7,031 nucleotides of DNA, taken from positions 1 through 7,031 of the forward strand of contig DAOUWY010000100.1 of the NCBI GenBank assembly GCA_030666885.1, written 5' to 3'. Made by a program: the position numbers and the translations under genes. Numbering within the stretch: the first letter of the stretch is position 1; every line of letters starts with the position of its first letter. The notes under the pieces are model-generated. The model was not told the origin of the DNA. It worked only from the letters and a program-made list of their open reading frames with translations, and made no database searches. Positions 4,667 to 7,031 of this stretch are shown here, piece by piece. The stretch is from Methanosarcinales archaeon. GTDB taxonomy: Archaea; Halobacteriota; Methanosarcinia; Methanosarcinales; Methanocomedenaceae.

Positions 4667-7031
4667 TTATCCGCAGTACAGATTGTACCCGCAGCGTTTA
4701 CATACCGAGTCATCATCGATCCTGTCAAACCCATAACGGTAATCATGAAGTATACTATCTGCCGCATCTATCATATCCGGCAGGGCATCATTATCCAGCG
4801 GTTTTACCCGGGAGGCAGTGTATTCCTCACCGTCCAGTTCATACACCCTGGGTTTTTCCTTTGCCAGCAACTCCAGTCTCAGCTTCTTCACCTTATATCC
4901 GGGATACATATGTTCGAACCCGTGTGCGTATAAAAGTAATTGTCGTGACCTTTCACCAGGTCCGGGTTCGTTCCCTGTCTTATAATCTATTATCTCCACT
5001 TCATTATCTGACCCTGGTATCATGTCGACCCTGTCAATAAAACCCTTGAACCGGTGGTCCCCCAGCGGTACACTGAACCTCTTTTCCACCATCATGTTAT
5101 TTTGAATAGAATCTTTATTACGCTGCCAGAACACATCCAGTAAGGGTTTCGCTTTTGCCGTTTCCACCCATTTCCATCTATCCTCATTTGCAAGCGCGAG
5201 AGTGATCTCATCAAGCTGTTTACGGGTCGAGACCTTCTTGCGTACAGCTTTTTCCAGGACCTTGTGCACGAAACTTCCGATATTCATGGCCCCGCCACTC
5301 TTCTCCATATCGCGGGTAGGCATGCCCAGTATATGCTGTAACTCATACTTTTTGGGACATTCCGAATAAGTGTTCACTGCCGAAACACTGAATATAATAT
5401 CAGAAGGAGGAGTAATACCTTCATTACTCCCGTCCCTGTCTAGTATCTCCTTTGCATATCCGGCAGGGTCCAGTTCGCCCCAGTTACTATTAATAATACC
5501 AAGATAATCCTCCCCATTACCATCCCTCAATGCATGGTATGCCAGCAGGTGCCCCATACTCTCCTCAAATGAACCTGAGTCAAGGGATTCGATAACCAGC
5601 TTTTTCCTGTGGGTCTTGATACGCTCAAGCTCACTGTCCCTGATAACCTCCCCCGGACTGACCTCGCTGTCGTGCAGGTATGTGATATCAGGTACATCCA
5701 CTTCATCTTGGTCCACAGCCCTCCAGTTGTCATATCCCATGTCAACCAGGAATTCAGATGGATGGCGCTCCCGTGCGCCATACTGGATACCAAGTGTAAG
5801 GTACAGTTGTTCCCTTGCCCTGGTCATGGCCACATAGCACAGCCTTCGCTCTTCTTCAAGTTTTATCTCCCGTTTCAGTTCACGTATGGCACTCAACCGT
5901 TTGGACCTGGAACTGAAGTCCTGCTTAAGCAGGTCACGGTACAGGTCTATAAGTTCAATAGGTATCAAGGGTTCAACACCGCCCCTGAACAGTGGGAAGC
6001 GGTCCTTTGCCATATTTGTCACGAACACGGTATTGAACTCCAGGCCCTTGGATGAATGGATGGTCATGAGATTCACTGTATCTTCTTCCAGTATCCTTGC
6101 AGCGGGCGGGTTCTTGCCCATCTCATCCAGTATCTCAAGGTATGCAATAAACTCGCCAAGTTCCCTGCCGTGTGAGGTTTCGAATTTCAGGGCCATTTCA
6201 TGCAGGTTTCTCAGGTTCAGCATAGCCTCCCTGTTCTCTCTGGTATCCTCGTTTGTGAACTGGCGGCTTAAGCCCGATGCGTCCAGTATTTCTATTAAAA
6301 TATCAGAAACGTCCAGTACAAGTTTATCTTTCAACCCATCTACCCTGCGTTTCATCTGCGTCACTACCCGCTGTCCTGATGGCGACAGCCCCAGTTCACT
6401 GAAATGATTGTAGATGGCATCCTGGAAAGAGACCCGGTGCGCTTTAAGGTACTCACCAATAATGATGGAATCCCCTGTATCAAGTGCATGGTTGTAGTGG
6501 AACAGCCTCCACCAGCTTTCTGTACCCCTTGCCTTTGGTTTGACCAGGTTATCCAGCACATACAGGTAGGCAAGCAGGGTCTTGGTCTCTGGACGCTTTA
6601 AAAAATCAGTATCATCCTTCACACGTACGGCATGTCCTCTTCTTTCCAGTGCCTGCCTTATCCTGCGCCCCTGCGCATGTGTCCGGTACAGTACGGCAAT
6701 ATCCAAGAGGTCCGCCCCGCGTTTTAGACATGTCTCGACCTGTTCCACAATGTACCTGGCTTCCTCATTCTCGTCAGTGGTCTCAACAATGTGTACATCT
6801 CCCCCCTCAACTTCGTCGTTGTTATGAAGCTGGATAAGCATCTCCATCTGCTCCGGGCTGTAGTTATGCCGTATCAGGTCATGGGATACCCGCAGTATCT
6901 TATTAGTGGAGCGAAAACTCACATCAAGGGAAACAATGTCATCAGACCCGACATCAAAGTTCTGTATAAACTCCTCTATGTTCTTTGTGTAGGCACCCCT
7001 GAATGCGTAGATGGTTTGATTAGGGTCTGCC
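4667..7031 (-). CDS. UvrD/RecB-type helicase fused to PD-(D/E)XK iron-sulfur nuclease (5' partial)
   Basis: The frame is open to the right edge, so the GTG at 6920-6922 is internal and at least 787 residues are visible. In visible-residue numbering, helicase motif III reads D-P-N-Q-T-I-Y-A-F-R-G-A (2-13), motif IV S-F-R-S-T (38-42), motif V T-I-H-S-S-K-G-L-E-F (323-332) and motif VI Y-V-A-M-T-R-A-R (399-406). Motifs I, Ia and II are off the window. From ~548 a RecB/AddB-type nuclease follows: H589 (G-S-F-V-H-K-V-L-E), D666 (G-F-I-D-R-V-D), D682 and K684 (I-I-D-Y-K-T-G), Q697 (R-Q-L-L-L-Y-A). Cysteines C558, C777, C780 and C786 have the C...CxxCx5C spacing of AddB/AdnB-like 4Fe-4S nucleases. 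Expected role: ATP-driven unwinding and resection of DNA ends in repair. It ends in TAA before a terminator. Confidence 0.93.
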   Translation of the reverse strand, partial: ADPNQTIYAFRGAYTKNIEEFIQNFDVGSDDIVSLDVSFRSTNKILRVSHDLIRHNYSPEQMEMLIQLHNNDEVEGGDVHIVETTDENEEARYIVEQVETCLKRGADLLDIAVLYRTHAQGRRIRQALERRGHAVRVKDDTDFLKRPETKTLLAYLYVLDNLVKPKARGTESWWRLFHYNHALDTGDSIIIGEYLKAHRVSFQDAIYNHFSELGLSPSGQRVVTQMKRRVDGLKDKLVLDVSDILIEILDASGLSRQFTNEDTRENREAMLNLRNLHEMALKFETSHGRELGEFIAYLEILDEMGKNPPAARILEEDTVNLMTIHSSKGLEFNTVFVTNMAKDRFPLFRGGVEPLIPIELIDLYRDLLKQDFSSRSKRLSAIRELKREIKLEEERRLCYVAMTRAREQLYLTLGIQYGARERHPSEFLVDMGYDNWRAVDQDEVDVPDITYLHDSEVSPGEVIRDSELERIKTHRKKLVIESLDSGSFEESMGHLLAYHALRDGNGEDYLGIINSNWGELDPAGYAKEILDRDGSNEGITPPSDIIFSVSAVNTYSECPKKYELQHILGMPTRDMEKSGGAMNIGSFVHKVLEKAVRKKVSTRKQLDEITLALANEDRWKWVETAKAKPLLDVFWQRNKDSIQNNMMVEKRFSVPLGDHRFKGFIDRVDMIPGSDNEVEIIDYKTGNEPGPGERSRQLLLYAHGFEHMYPGYKVKKLRLELLAKEKPRVYELDGEEYTASRVKPLDNDALPDMIDAADSILHDYRYGFDRIDDDSVCKRCGYNLYCG

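Noticed and set aside
6920..6922. Start of the helicase gene at GTG 6920-6922
   Set aside because: The frame stays open to the right edge and encodes helicase motif III upstream of it, so the gene continues beyond the window.

Overview
The window reads as a euryarchaeal chromosome segment, most likely from a Methanosarcinales-type methanogen or an anaerobic methanotroph relative. The basis is the archaeal gene order uS13-uS4-uS11-RpoD, an RpoD carrying two 4Fe-4S ferredoxin-like motifs, a tRNA without an encoded CCA, and an archaeal TATA element in front of that tRNA. I cannot name the species from sequence alone. Every intact gene lies on the minus strand.

Right part (4667 to the right edge): the C-terminal ~787 residues of a UvrD/RecB-type superfamily 1A helicase. 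It is fused to a RecB/AddB-like PD-(D/E)XK nuclease with an iron-sulfur cysteine set, and its N-terminus with the Walker A motif is outside the window. A hairpin plus U-run terminator follows it. Centre (1987-4474): a tight four-gene core operon, rps13-rps4-rps11-rpoD, transcribed leftward with gaps of about 10-20 bases and Shine-Dalgarno sites. Its 5' leader holds two hairpins with the same apical sequence, one of them directly against the uS13 ribosome binding site. uS4 has a long Gly/Arg/Ser tail built partly from a 39-base tandem repeat.

Left-centre (1486-1832): a tRNA-Leu(GAG) with its own TATA box, followed closely by a small cysteine-rich, single-pass membrane protein gene. In many euryarchaea the ribosomal/RNA polymerase operon continues with rpl18e, rpl13, rps9 and rpoN. 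None of these is present here, so the conserved block ends at the tRNA.

Left part (1-1485): an accessory region in decay. Two copies of a 203-base direct repeat (1-203 and 1167-1369, no indels, about 92% identical by eye) each carry the 3' end of a geranylgeranyl-reductase-like flavoprotein gene. Between them lies a minus-strand toxin-antitoxin pair: an AF2212/DUF104-type antitoxin and a PIN-domain (VapC-like) toxin. The toxin has an in-frame TAA, and both genes look one base short in a homopolymer run. They are either pseudogenes or affected by homopolymer sequencing error. I see no CRISPR array, transposase or phage gene. The items most worth a second look are the twin-hairpin leader, the uS4 tail repeat, the repeat-flanked decaying toxin-antitoxin locus and the cysteine-rich small membrane protein.
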